Source of the DNA: Spirochaetaceae bacterium
GTDB lineage: Bacteria; Spirochaetota; Spirochaetia; SZUA-6; Bin103
Length of the DNA stretch: 21,405 nucleotides
Assembly: GCA_028818385.1 (NCBI GenBank)
Contig: JAPPNY010000061.1
Coordinates: 1-21,405 of the forward strand
Reading direction: 5' to 3'
Shown here: positions 7,473 through 14,405 of the stretch, piece after piece
Numbering within the stretch: position 1 is the first letter of the stretch
How the letters are laid out: the number at the start of each line of letters is the position of its first letter
The notes under the pieces: model-generated
The model's database searches: none
The model's input: the letters and a program-made list of their open reading frames with translations, nothing else
Told to the model about the DNA's origin: nothing
Translations under genes and position numbers: made by a program

Positions 7473-7484
7473 ATGTAATCACAT
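7473..7484. promoter_or_regulatory. Candidate operator upstream of the XRE/ImmA gene
   Basis: The 12-mer ATGTAATCACAT is an inverted repeat (ATGT-N4-ACAT) centred about 14 bases before the regulator's ATG. It overlaps a minus-strand TACATT that could be the -10 box. Placement suits autorepression by the XRE protein. The site is short, and no matching -35 was seen. Confidence 0.3.
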
Positions 7485-7547
7485 GGGGACAGCCCAGCGC
7501 CTGTGAGCGCCCGCGCCGCGCAATCCCCTACGGTTCGTCCTGCTTCG

Positions 7548-9371
7548 TCAGCCTCGTTGGCCTTCGACCAGAGAACCAGAGTCGGCCAGCGCCAGCATCT
7601 GCACCCGGTAGAGCTTGGCGTACACCCCGTCGCGGGCCAGCAGGCTGTCGTGATCGCCCTCCTCGGCGAGCGCCCCGTCGTGCAGCACCAGGATGCGGTC
7701 GACCGAGCGGATGGTCGACAGCCGGTGGGCGATCACGATCGCCGTCCGCCCGGCCAGCAGGGTGGCGGTGGCCTCCTCGATGAGCCCCTCCGACTCCGCG
7801 TCGATGCTGGAGGTCGCCTCGTCCATGATCACCACGTCCGGATCGCGCACGAACGCGCGCGCGAACGACAGGAGCTGCTTCTGCCCCGTGGACAGCGACT
7901 TGCCCTCCTCCAGAACCTCCTCGTCGTAACCGTGCGGCAGCGACCGGATGAAGCCGTCCAGGTTGACCGCGCGCGCCGCCTCCACGACCTGCGCGCGGCT
8001 CACCGACCGGTCGAAGAGGGCGATGTTGTCGTGCACGGTCCCGGAGAACAGGAACAGCGACTGCGGGATGGTGACGATCCGACGGCGGAGCTCGTCCGTC
8101 GTTGTCAGACGCACGTCGACGCCGTCCACCTCCACCGCGCCGCCGTCGGCGTCGTACAGACGGTTGATCAGGTTGATGACCGTCGACTTGCCGGAGCCCG
8201 TCGAGCCCACCAGCGCGATCCGCTCGCCCGGCCGCACCTGGAACGACAGGTCCGTGAAGACCGGCGTGTCGGGCACGTAGGCAAAGCTGACGCCCCGGAA
8301 CGCCACACCTCCCGAGCGCTCGTCTCGTGGCGGGAGGGGCACCGGGCGATGCGGAGGCGCGATCGACTCGGTGCGGTCGAGCATGGTGAAGATGCGCTCT
8401 GAGGCCGCCATCGCCGACTGGAACGTGTTGAACTTCTCCGCGAGCTGGCGCAGCGGCATGAACAGCATGGTGATGTAGCTGGCGAAGGCGAACACATCGC
8501 CGACCTGCACGGAGACGCCGATGGTGAAGTGGGCGGCCGCCATCACCGTGAGCATCCCCAGGTGGGAGACCACCTCGATGGTGGGGAAGTAACGGGAGAA
8601 CGCGCGCACCACCGCAAGGTAGGAGCTCAGGTAGTCGCGGTTGTGCCGCTCGAAGCGGGCCAGGCTGCGCGCCTGGTGGTTCAGCACCGTGATCTCGCGG
8701 ATGCCGGTAACCGTCTCGGACAGCGTCGTGTTGATCGCGGCATTCGCCGCGCGCACGCCCCGGAACCCGTGGCGCAGGGCGTTGCGGAAGGCGACGGTGG
8801 CGATCGCGAACAGCGGCAGGGAGACGAAGGTGACGGCCGCCAGGCCCGGGTTGATCAACACCATGGCGCCCAGGATGAACAGCACCTTCACCGAGTCGCC
8901 GAGGATGTTGACGATGCCGTCGGAGATGAACTGGCGGACCGCCTCCACGTCGTTGGTGACGTTGGTGAGGGTCGCTCCCACCGGCGTGCGGTCGAAGTAG
9001 TCGTTGCCCAGGCGCAGCACCTTGCGCAGCAGGTCCAGGCGCAGGTCGAACAGCAGCCGCTGGCCGAGCATCTCGACGATCACCGTGAATCCCACCTGGG
9101 TCGCGAACCGGCCGACCATCGCCGCGGCCAGCAGCAGCGCGGTCGTGCGCAGGCCGCGCAGGTCGCCGGCGGCGATGTCGCGATCGATGCCGAGCTTGAC
9201 CAGTGCCGGCACCGTCACGTGCAGCAGGTCGGTCGACAGCATCGCGACGAGCGACGCGCCGACCAGCGTCTTGTGGCCCAGCACGTAGGAGGCGAGCCGG
9301 CGGGTGAGGCGGAAATCCAGGGCTCCCTCGCCCCGCGGCCGGGTACCGCGACCGTCCCCCGATGCGCTCAC
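7548..9371 (-). CDS. ABC exporter half-transporter, catalytic subunit (DE Walker B, LSTGQ signature)
   Basis: A 607-residue ABC exporter with an N-terminal six-helix transmembrane domain (~25-315) and a C-terminal ATPase. Walker A is GSTGSGKS (389-396), the signature is LSTGQ (493-497), Walker B is VVIMDEATSSID with catalytic Glu518, and a switch His lies in IVIAHRLST. The start is GTG at 9371, overlapping the TGA of the upstream ABC gene by four bases; further upstream the frame only shadows that gene. With its partner it should form a heterodimer of the YheI/YheH, LmrCD and TM287/288 type, which export drugs or lipids. Here the Walker A/B site is complete while the signature deviates from LSGGQ. 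The substrate is unknown. Confidence 0.92.
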   Translation of the reverse strand: MSASGDGRGTRPRGEGALDFRLTRRLASYVLGHKTLVGASLVAMLSTDLLHVTVPALVKLGIDRDIAAGDLRGLRTTALLLAAAMVGRFATQVGFTVIVEMLGQRLLFDLRLDLLRKVLRLGNDYFDRTPVGATLTNVTNDVEAVRQFISDGIVNILGDSVKVLFILGAMVLINPGLAAVTFVSLPLFAIATVAFRNALRHGFRGVRAANAAINTTLSETVTGIREITVLNHQARSLARFERHNRDYLSSYLAVVRAFSRYFPTIEVVSHLGMLTVMAAAHFTIGVSVQVGDVFAFASYITMLFMPLRQLAEKFNTFQSAMAASERIFTMLDRTESIAPPHRPVPLPPRDERSGGVAFRGVSFAYVPDTPVFTDLSFQVRPGERIALVGSTGSGKSTVINLINRLYDADGGAVEVDGVDVRLTTTDELRRRIVTIPQSLFLFSGTVHDNIALFDRSVSRAQVVEAARAVNLDGFIRSLPHGYDEEVLEEGKSLSTGQKQLLSFARAFVRDPDVVIMDEATSSIDAESEGLIEEATATLLAGRTAIVIAHRLSTIRSVDRILVLHDGALAEEGDHDSLLARDGVYAKLYRVQMLALADSGSLVEGQRG

Positions 9372-11107
9372 CGCAGCGCCGCCTCGAGTTGCTGCAGCTC
9401 CGCCAGCCGGGCGTAGCGGCCGCGGGCGCGCAGCAGCCGCTTGTGGGAGCCGGCCTCCACCACGGTGCCGCCCTCCATCACCGCGACGCGGTCGGCGAGC
9501 TGCAGCGCCGACACCCGGTGCGAGACGATCACGATCGTGCGCGACGAGCGCAGCCCGCGCAGGTTGGTGAGGATCGCCGTCTCGGTGTCGGAGTCCACGG
9601 ACGACAGCGCGTCGTCCATGATCAGCAGGTCGCTGTCGCGCACCAGCGCCCGCGCGATCGCCACCCGCTGCCGCTGGCCGCCGGACAGCGTGATGCCGCG
9701 TTCGCCGACCAGGGTGTCGTACCCGTCCGGAAAGCGGGTGATGTCCTGGTCGACCGCCGCCAAGCGGGCGGCCGCGACGATGCGATCGCGGGAGACCTCC
9801 TCCTCGCTGCCCATGGCGATGTTCTCGGCGACGGTGGCTGAGAACAGGAACGGTTCCTGCGGGACGTAGGCGATGCGGCCCCGATACGCGAACGGATCGA
9901 TCGCCGTCGCGTCGACACCGTTGAACTTCAGTGTGCCGCCCGACGGCGCGGCGATGCCGGCAAGCAGGAGCACCAGCGAGCTCTTGCCGCTGCCGACGCC
10001 GCCGGTGATGCCGAGCGTCCGGCCGGCTCGAAGCGCGAGCTGCACACCGGTCAGGGCATCGCGGTCGGCGTTCGGAAAGCGGTACGACACGCCGTCGGCG
10101 CTCACGGCCAGCGGTCCTGCCGGCACCGGCACGGGATGCGCGGGACGGACGGCGACCGGGTGGTCCAGGATCGCGCGGATGCGCTCCATGGCGGTTATCC
10201 CCTGCTGGATGAGCGAGCTCACCCATCCCAGCGACAGGACCGGGAAGGTCAACCAGCCGACGATCGCCGCGAACTGCAGCAGCTCGCCGATGGTAAGGGT
10301 GCCGCGGATCACCGCTCCGCCGCCCAGCAGGAGCAGAAGCAGCGTGGCCAGCCCGTACATGAACTGCAGCAGGGGCCACAGTACTCCGCGCGTGCGCGCC
10401 AGCCCCACGTTGGCCGTGATGTAGCGCCGGTTGAGCTCCCGGAAGCGCTCGGTCTCGCCGGCTGCCAGCCCGTACAGCTTGACCGTGTTGATGCCGGTGA
10501 CGATCTGCCACACGCGGTCGTTGATCGCCGCCACCAGCTCCTGCACGCGGCGGAACCGGGGGCGCAGCCGCGGCGTGATCACCAGGATCACGGCGACCAG
10601 CGCCACCACCAGCGCGCCCAGGGCGCCGGCCATCGGCGCGTGCAGGCCGACCAGCACGGGCGCGAACAGCGCCAGCCGCGACAGCCCGTCCGGCAGGTAC
10701 ATGATGCCGGGGCCCAGCAGCGTGCGCACGTCGTTCAGATCGTTGGTGCAGCGGGAGATGATGTCGCCGGTGCGGCGCCGCTGGTAGAAGTCGAAGTCGA
10801 GCGCCAACAGCTTGCGGAAGAGCACGTCGCGCAACTCGTACTCGACGTCGCGCGAGACGCCGATGATGAGCCTGCGCATGCCGTACATGCAGACGCCGAC
10901 GCCGACCGCGAAGGCCAACGCCTGGGCGATCAGCCCCAGCACGACCGTGCGCTCGTTGGCGCCGTCGGCGATCTCGTCCAGGAGCAGCCTGAGGAACTCC
11001 GAGCCGCGCAGCAGGGCGTAGTTCTGCCCGACCATGCAGGCGAACCCGAGCAGCAGCCGGCCGGCACGGCGCCGCAGCGCCGGAAGGAGGATCGTGAGGC
11101 TTTTGAT
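9368..11107 (-). CDS. ABC exporter half-transporter, degenerate-site subunit (DD Walker B)
   Basis: First gene of the exporter pair, with a transmembrane domain followed by an ATPase. Numbering from the first in-frame ATG (11035; 555 residues): Walker A GGVGSGKS (345-352), canonical signature LSGGQ (450-454), Walker B LLIMDDALSSVD with Asp475 where catalysis needs Glu, and switch His506. The Asp marks the degenerate ATP site usual in heterodimeric exporters. The ATG at 11035 would delete the start of transmembrane helix 1. The frame upstream encodes ILLPALRRRAGRLLLGFAC, the normal beginning of such exporters, yet contains no ATG, GTG or TTG. I place the start tentatively at ATC 11107 (24 codons upstream), after a GGAAG and just below a plausible promoter. 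The 5' end is therefore uncertain. Confidence 0.85.
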   Translation of the reverse strand: MKSLTILLPALRRRAGRLLLGFACMVGQNYALLRGSEFLRLLLDEIADGANERTVVLGLIAQALAFAVGVGVCMYGMRRLIIGVSRDVEYELRDVLFRKLLALDFDFYQRRRTGDIISRCTNDLNDVRTLLGPGIMYLPDGLSRLALFAPVLVGLHAPMAGALGALVVALVAVILVITPRLRPRFRRVQELVAAINDRVWQIVTGINTVKLYGLAAGETERFRELNRRYITANVGLARTRGVLWPLLQFMYGLATLLLLLLGGGAVIRGTLTIGELLQFAAIVGWLTFPVLSLGWVSSLIQQGITAMERIRAILDHPVAVRPAHPVPVPAGPLAVSADGVSYRFPNADRDALTGVQLALRAGRTLGITGGVGSGKSSLVLLLAGIAAPSGGTLKFNGVDATAIDPFAYRGRIAYVPQEPFLFSATVAENIAMGSEEEVSRDRIVAAARLAAVDQDITRFPDGYDTLVGERGITLSGGQRQRVAIARALVRDSDLLIMDDALSSVDSDTETAILTNLRGLRSSRTIVIVSHRVSALQLADRVAVMEGGTVVEAGSHKRLLRARGRYARLAELQQLEAALR

Positions 11108-11127
11108 GGGACTTCCGAGCGCCCGGG

Positions 11128-11156
11128 ATTCTAGGAGCTTGTCAGGTAACCTACAA
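11128..11156 (-). promoter_or_regulatory. Candidate sigma70-type promoter for the ABC exporter operon
   Basis: On the minus strand TTGTAG (11156-11151) is followed, after a 17-base spacer, by TAGAAT (11133-11128), which matches the -10 consensus at five of six positions. Transcription would begin near 11121, about 14 bases before the proposed ATC start. The -35 matches only at TTG. Confidence 0.45.
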
Positions 11157-11184
11157 GCACGGCGACTACGCGGAGGACCTGGAG

Positions 11185-11412
11185 ATGGACATCAAGCCGA
11201 TCCGAACCGAGCAGGACTACGAGGCCGCGCTCGCCCGTGTCGACGAGTTGATGGACGCCGAGCTCGGAACCGCCGAAGGCGAGGAACTCGACCTACTGGT
11301 CGACCTCGTCGAGGCGTACGAGAGCGTGCATGTCCCGATGGGAGATCCAACCACGGCCGAATCAGTCGAGTTCCGCAAGGACCAGGAGGCTGAGCCCTCA
11401 CGGGAGCGTTAG
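11185..11412 (+). CDS. HigA-like antitoxin, short form lacking the DNA-binding domain
   Basis: A 75-residue protein whose first ~60 residues match the N-terminal part of HigA-type antitoxins (MDIKPIRTEQDYEAAL, ELDLLVDLVEAYE, then an AES-VEFRKDQ segment). Typical relatives run on past FRMEQ into a helix-turn-helix and reach about 110-140 residues. Here the frame stops after a short polar tail (EAEPSRER), so the DNA-binding domain is absent. The start ATG has GGAGG eight bases upstream. No HigB/RelE toxin gene lies before it; the space to the divergent ABC promoter is too small. It is probably a truncated orphan antitoxin, although a short natural variant cannot be excluded. Confidence 0.65.
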   Translation: MDIKPIRTEQDYEAALARVDELMDAELGTAEGEELDLLVDLVEAYESVHVPMGDPTTAESVEFRKDQEAEPSRER

Positions 11413-11486
11413 CGCCAAGCACTCATGCCATCGCCGGAAACCAACGGAGGTCTGCCGGATCGGCCGACCGAAGGTTCCCGGGACGC

Positions 11487-11492
11487 TACAAT
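11487..11492 (+). promoter_or_regulatory. Candidate -10 box for the potassium channel gene
   Basis: TACAAT matches the sigma70 -10 consensus at five of six positions and lies 44 bases before the GTG start. The best -35 at 17-base spacing (CCGACC, 11464-11469) is poor. The rest of the 124-base gap after the HigA-like gene shows no gene. Confidence 0.3.
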
Positions 11493-11536
11493 GCGCTGCT
11501 GATGCATGGTCCCGACACGACCGAAGGCGCTCGGCC

Positions 11537-12733
11537 GTGAGCAACGCACGGCGGCACCGACGCCTGTTCCGGCTGCCAAGAGCCTCCACCTGGATCGCGA
11601 TCGCGATCGGGTGGCTCGGTCTCCTGCAACTGGGCTTGGGCGTAGCGCGGATGGTGGCGCCGGAGGTCGAGCAGTTCAGGGCCATCAACGAGAGCGGCAA
11701 CGAGATCTCGGGACTCGTCAGGATCGTCTACGGCATCTTCCTGCTTCTGCTCGCCAAGGCCTTGATGGAACGCCGGCGGTGGGCATGGGCCGTCGCCCTG
11801 TGCATGTCGGTGGTGAGTCTGCCGATCTACCTGTACGACGCGATCCAGGCCGGAAGCGTCCTCGGTCTGGTACCGGCGCTGCTGGTAATCGCCACGCTGC
11901 TGGTACGTCACCGGACGTTCTCCGTGCGGGGCTCGATTCGCCTGAGCTACGGACAGGTGGTGGCCATCCTCGCGGTCGCGCTGGCGCTGGCCTACGGAAT
12001 CGTCGGCGCGTACCTGCTGCGGGACCAGTTCCACGGCATCAACGGCTGGTCGGACGCCGCGTACTTCGCACTGGTCGCGTATGCCACCCTGGGGTACGAC
12101 TACGATGTCGAGGGGATCTACCCGGTGGGCAGCGATGCCCGCTGGTTCTCGGTATCGATGTTCATGATCGGCGTGACGTTGTTCGTCACCGCGCTGTCGG
12201 TGACGCTGGGTCCCATCGTCGAAGGACGCATGAAGGGGGTGATGAGCCTGGTGAAACGGTTCCAACGACTGAGCGACCACGTGGTGGTGTGTGGCTACAG
12301 CGGGGTCGCGGCCAGCGTCCTGGACGAGCTGCGCGACCGCAACGTGATGGCCGTGATCGTCGACGACCGGGAGAAGATCGCGCAGAGCCTGCGCGGCAAG
12401 GGCCACGACGTGCTGGAGGAGGACCCGACGCTGCGCGACACGCTGCTGGAGGCGAACGTGCTCACCGCGCAGGCGGTTATCGCGGCCTTCGACAGCGACT
12501 CGACGAACACGCTGGTGGCCGTCAACGCCAAGGACCTGCGTGACGCGAACCCCGGCACGGGGTTCGCGATCCTGGTCCGCATCGAGGACGAGGAGAACGT
12601 CGAAAAAGTACGCCGGCTGGGCGTCGATCAGGTGATCTCTCCCTCGACCCTCGGCGGACGCCTGCTCGCGCAGCAGGCCGTGAGCTCGGACGCGGACACC
12701 GGCGCGCCGGCCGAGCCGCAACCCGGAGCCTGA
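11537..12733 (+). CDS. Kch-type potassium channel with RCK/TrkA-N domain and altered selectivity filter
   Basis: A 398-residue inner-membrane protein resembling E. coli Kch. Hydrophobic segments at ~18-40, 62-77, 82-101, 107-123, 138-161 and 203-224 give six transmembrane helices. A pore loop lies between the last two, followed by SVTLGPIVEGR and an NAD-binding RCK domain (HVVVCGYSGVAASVLDEL, ~248-265). The fold predicts a potassium channel gated by a ligand or nucleotide. The filter, normally TVGYGD, reads TLGYDYDVEG (184-193): the second Gly is Asp and four extra residues precede the YPVG turn. It may not conduct potassium normally. The GTG at 11537 was chosen because no in-frame ATG or other good start precedes the first helix; GAAGG lies about nine bases upstream. 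Confidence 0.88.
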   Translation: MSNARRHRRLFRLPRASTWIAIAIGWLGLLQLGLGVARMVAPEVEQFRAINESGNEISGLVRIVYGIFLLLLAKALMERRRWAWAVALCMSVVSLPIYLYDAIQAGSVLGLVPALLVIATLLVRHRTFSVRGSIRLSYGQVVAILAVALALAYGIVGAYLLRDQFHGINGWSDAAYFALVAYATLGYDYDVEGIYPVGSDARWFSVSMFMIGVTLFVTALSVTLGPIVEGRMKGVMSLVKRFQRLSDHVVVCGYSGVAASVLDELRDRNVMAVIVDDREKIAQSLRGKGHDVLEEDPTLRDTLLEANVLTAQAVIAAFDSDSTNTLVAVNAKDLRDANPGTGFAILVRIEDEENVEKVRRLGVDQVISPSTLGGRLLAQQAVSSDADTGAPAEPQPGA

Positions 12734-12734
12734 C

Positions 12735-13472
12735 GTGCCCGATCCTCGCTCCCTTCCGCTCGACGGCCGGATCGCGCTGGTGACCGGCGGCACCCGCGGC
12801 CTGGGCAGCCACATCGCCTCAGCGCTCCTGGCCGCCGGCGCGCGCGTGGCGATCACCGGCCGCGACGGCGAGCGTGCGCGACGTGCTGCCGCCGAACTTC
12901 AGGCCGCCCACCCACGGGGGGCATGCGCCGGCTTCGGCTGCGATCAGAGCGATCCCGACGCGATCGACGCCCTGCCTGCCCAGGTGCGGCGGGCGATCGG
13001 CGTTCCCGACCTGCTGGTCAACAACGCCGCCGCGTTCGCCGGCGGCCGCGTGGCAACGATGACGCTGGAGCAGTGGAACCGCTCGATCCACACCAACCTG
13101 ACCGGCGTGTTCCTGACGACCAGGGCGTTCCTGCCCGCAATGACCGAGCGCCGCCGCGGCGACGTGTTCATGATCGGCTCCATGAGCGCCAAGAAGGGCG
13201 ACCCCGGCTCGGGAGCCTACGCGGCCAGCAAGTTCGGCCTGCGCGGGTTCGCCCAGGCGCTGCTGTACGAGGTGCGGCGCGACAACATCCGGGTCGTGGT
13301 GCTCAACCCCAGCAGCATCGACTCGGGCCCGGACGAAGGCCCGCCCGCCGGCCCCGGCCTGCACCTGCACGCGGCCGACATCGGCGCCACCATCGTGCAC
13401 CTCGCCGCGCTGCCCGGACGGACGCTGATCCGCGACATGGAGATCTGGGGCACCAACCCATTTCCGGGCTGA
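12735..13472 (+). CDS. Short-chain dehydrogenase/reductase (SDR)
   Basis: A 245-residue classical SDR oxidoreductase. It has the nucleotide-binding TGGTRGLG (17-24), NNAA (96-99), and the catalytic Ser149, Tyr162 and Lys166 (SMSAKKG, then YAASKFG). Arg43 after the second strand (ITGRDGER) suggests NADP preference. Proteins of this family reduce or oxidise carbonyl or alcohol groups on many substrates, from 3-oxoacyl chains to sugars; nothing here fixes the substrate. The C-terminus (MEIWGTNPFPG) is like that of 3-oxoacyl-ACP reductase-type SDRs. The GTG start lies one base after the channel gene stop, so the two are probably co-transcribed, although no functional link is evident. It converges on the RelB/DinJ gene. 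Confidence 0.9.
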   Translation: MPDPRSLPLDGRIALVTGGTRGLGSHIASALLAAGARVAITGRDGERARRAAAELQAAHPRGACAGFGCDQSDPDAIDALPAQVRRAIGVPDLLVNNAAAFAGGRVATMTLEQWNRSIHTNLTGVFLTTRAFLPAMTERRRGDVFMIGSMSAKKGDPGSGAYAASKFGLRGFAQALLYEVRRDNIRVVVLNPSSIDSGPDEGPPAGPGLHLHAADIGATIVHLAALPGRTLIRDMEIWGTNPFPG

Positions 13473-13506
13473 CAGTGAGCTGAGCGGGACTACCGCCGTC
13501 AGCACA

Positions 13507-13764
13507 TCAGATGCCGAGGTCCCGGAACAGCTCCTCGGCGGTGTCGAACCGCTCGCCTGAGCCCTCGTCCAACTCCTTCATCGCTTCGCGGGTGGCCGCG
13601 TTCGGTACCTGCACGGCGAAGGGCAGGCGCTTCTCATCGGCCACCCGCAACAGCAGCAGGCGAATGGCATCGGAGACCGACAGGCCCATGGCGTTGAGCG
13701 CCTCGGTGGCGCGCGCTTTGGTTTCGCTGTCGATCCTCGCTCGAACTACGGCGTTGGTGGCCAA
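13507..13764 (-). CDS. RelB/DinJ-family antitoxin (orphan)
   Basis: An 85-residue protein with the RelB/DinJ ribbon-helix-helix N-terminus (VVRARIDSETKARATEAL, then GLSVSDAIRLLLLRV) and the family's acidic C-terminus that wraps the toxin. The TTG start at 13764 is supported by GAGGG seven bases upstream; there is no in-frame ATG. DinJ and RelB normally sit just before a YafQ or RelE toxin gene. Here the next 34 bases lead straight into the converging SDR gene, so no toxin is encoded. It may still autoregulate or neutralise a toxin elsewhere. Two GTAGC direct repeats spaced 11 bases apart lie just upstream. Confidence 0.88.
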   Translation of the reverse strand: MATNAVVRARIDSETKARATEALNAMGLSVSDAIRLLLLRVADEKRLPFAVQVPNAATREAMKELDEGSGERFDTAEELFRDLGI

Positions 13765-13779
13765 GATTGAACCCTCGAC

Positions 13780-13796
13780 GTAGCTCTAATGTAGCC
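13780..13796. repeat. GTAGC direct repeats upstream of the DinJ gene
   Basis: GTAGCT at 13780 and GTAGCC at 13791 are spaced 11 bases apart, about one helical turn, inside an AT-richer patch 16 bases before the TTG start. Such spacing suits a ribbon-helix-helix repressor. No biochemical consensus is known to me. Confidence 0.3.
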
Positions 13797-13843
13797 ACAT
13801 CTGGAAGAGAGTCCGTCAATCTCTGCGAACGGTCCCGTGACAG

Positions 13844-13887
13844 CCGGTACCGGTTGACCGGTGAACCGTCCGGCCGTACTCTACAAA
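13844..13887 (+). promoter_or_regulatory. Candidate promoter and operator for the rrf2-suf operon
   Basis: CCGGTACCGG (13844-13853) is a perfect palindrome. It overlaps GGTTGACCGGTGAACC (13852-13867), an inverted repeat with 14 of 16 symmetric positions. The latter contains TTGACC (13854-13859), a good -35 match. At 17-base spacing the -10 would be TACTCT (13877-13882); the TACAAA at 13882-13887 is more AT-rich but too far. A dyad over the -35 is where an Rrf2 regulator would repress. Confidence 0.45.
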
Positions 13888-13907
13888 TAAGACTCAAGAG
13901 GTCCGAT

Positions 13908-14405
13908 TTGCTGAAGATTCACCGCAAGCTGGAATACGCACTGCTCGCCCTGCAGCACATGCGCATGGTCGGTGCGGCGGATGGCGCCGACCGCCTGGTG
14001 ACGGCGCGCGAGCTGTGCGGGATCCATCCCATGCCTTTCGACGTGCTGTCCAAGGTGCTGCAGCGGCTCGCGCGCTGTGGCGTGCTGGCCTCCGCACAGG
14101 GGGCCCAGGGCGGCTACCGGCTCCGCGCCGATCTGCGCCGCTATTCGCTGTACGACCTGAGCGAGGCGTTGCTCGGGTCCATGCGCTTCGCGAACTGCAT
14201 GGACGAACGCTGCGAGTGCCAGCTCACCGGCTCCTGCACGGTCATCTCGGCCGTGGTCAACCTGGCCAAGCGGGTGGAGCGGCTCTACCGCGACGTGAGC
14301 GTCGACGAGCTGCTGGAAAGCGAAGAGGTCCACGACGAACGGGAGATCAGGGAGCGATTCACCCGCAGCCAGCAGGCGATGAGCCTCTTGATCCAGGAGA
14401 CCTGA
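13908..14405 (+). CDS. Rrf2-family regulator of the SUF operon, four-cysteine type
   Basis: A 165-residue Rrf2/IscR-like protein. The N-terminal winged helix ([18 protein letters not shown], then [14 protein letters not shown] and GGYRL) binds DNA. The effector loop holds Cys97, Cys102, Cys104 and Cys110 ([16 protein letters not shown]). This Cys-rich loop is where IscR-type proteins bind a [2Fe-2S] cluster, although the spacing differs from IscR. TTG at 13908 is taken as the start, with AGAGG about six bases upstream; the open frame further upstream runs through the promoter region and the antisense DinJ gene. The stop shares one base with sufB (TGATG). It most likely represses the suf genes when clusters are plentiful. 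A palindrome over the candidate promoter supports autoregulation. Confidence 0.92.
   Translation: MLKIHRKLEYALLALQHMRMVGAADGADRLVTARELCGIHPMPFDVLSKVLQRLARCGVLASAQGAQGGYRLRADLRRYSLYDLSEALLGSMRFANCMDERCECQLTGSCTVISAVVNLAKRVERLYRDVSVDELLESEEVHDEREIRERFTRSQQAMSLLIQET

Noticed and set aside
11139..11165. TTGTCA as a plus-strand -35 box for the HigA-like gene
   Set aside because: The hexamer is good, but at 16-19 base spacing there is no AT-rich -10.
11506..12543. Plus-strand frame starting ATG 11506 over the channel gene
   Set aside because: It is out of frame with the channel, and its product is Arg/Gly-rich without membrane segments or motifs.
13473..13506. Possible terminator between the converging SDR and DinJ genes
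   Set aside because: Only a four-base stem is visible, with no T-tract on either strand.
13767..13907. ATG 13767 as the start of the Rrf2 regulator
   Set aside because: It would add 47 residues encoded by the promoter region between the divergent genes; the Rrf2 domain begins at TTG 13908 with its own ribosome site.
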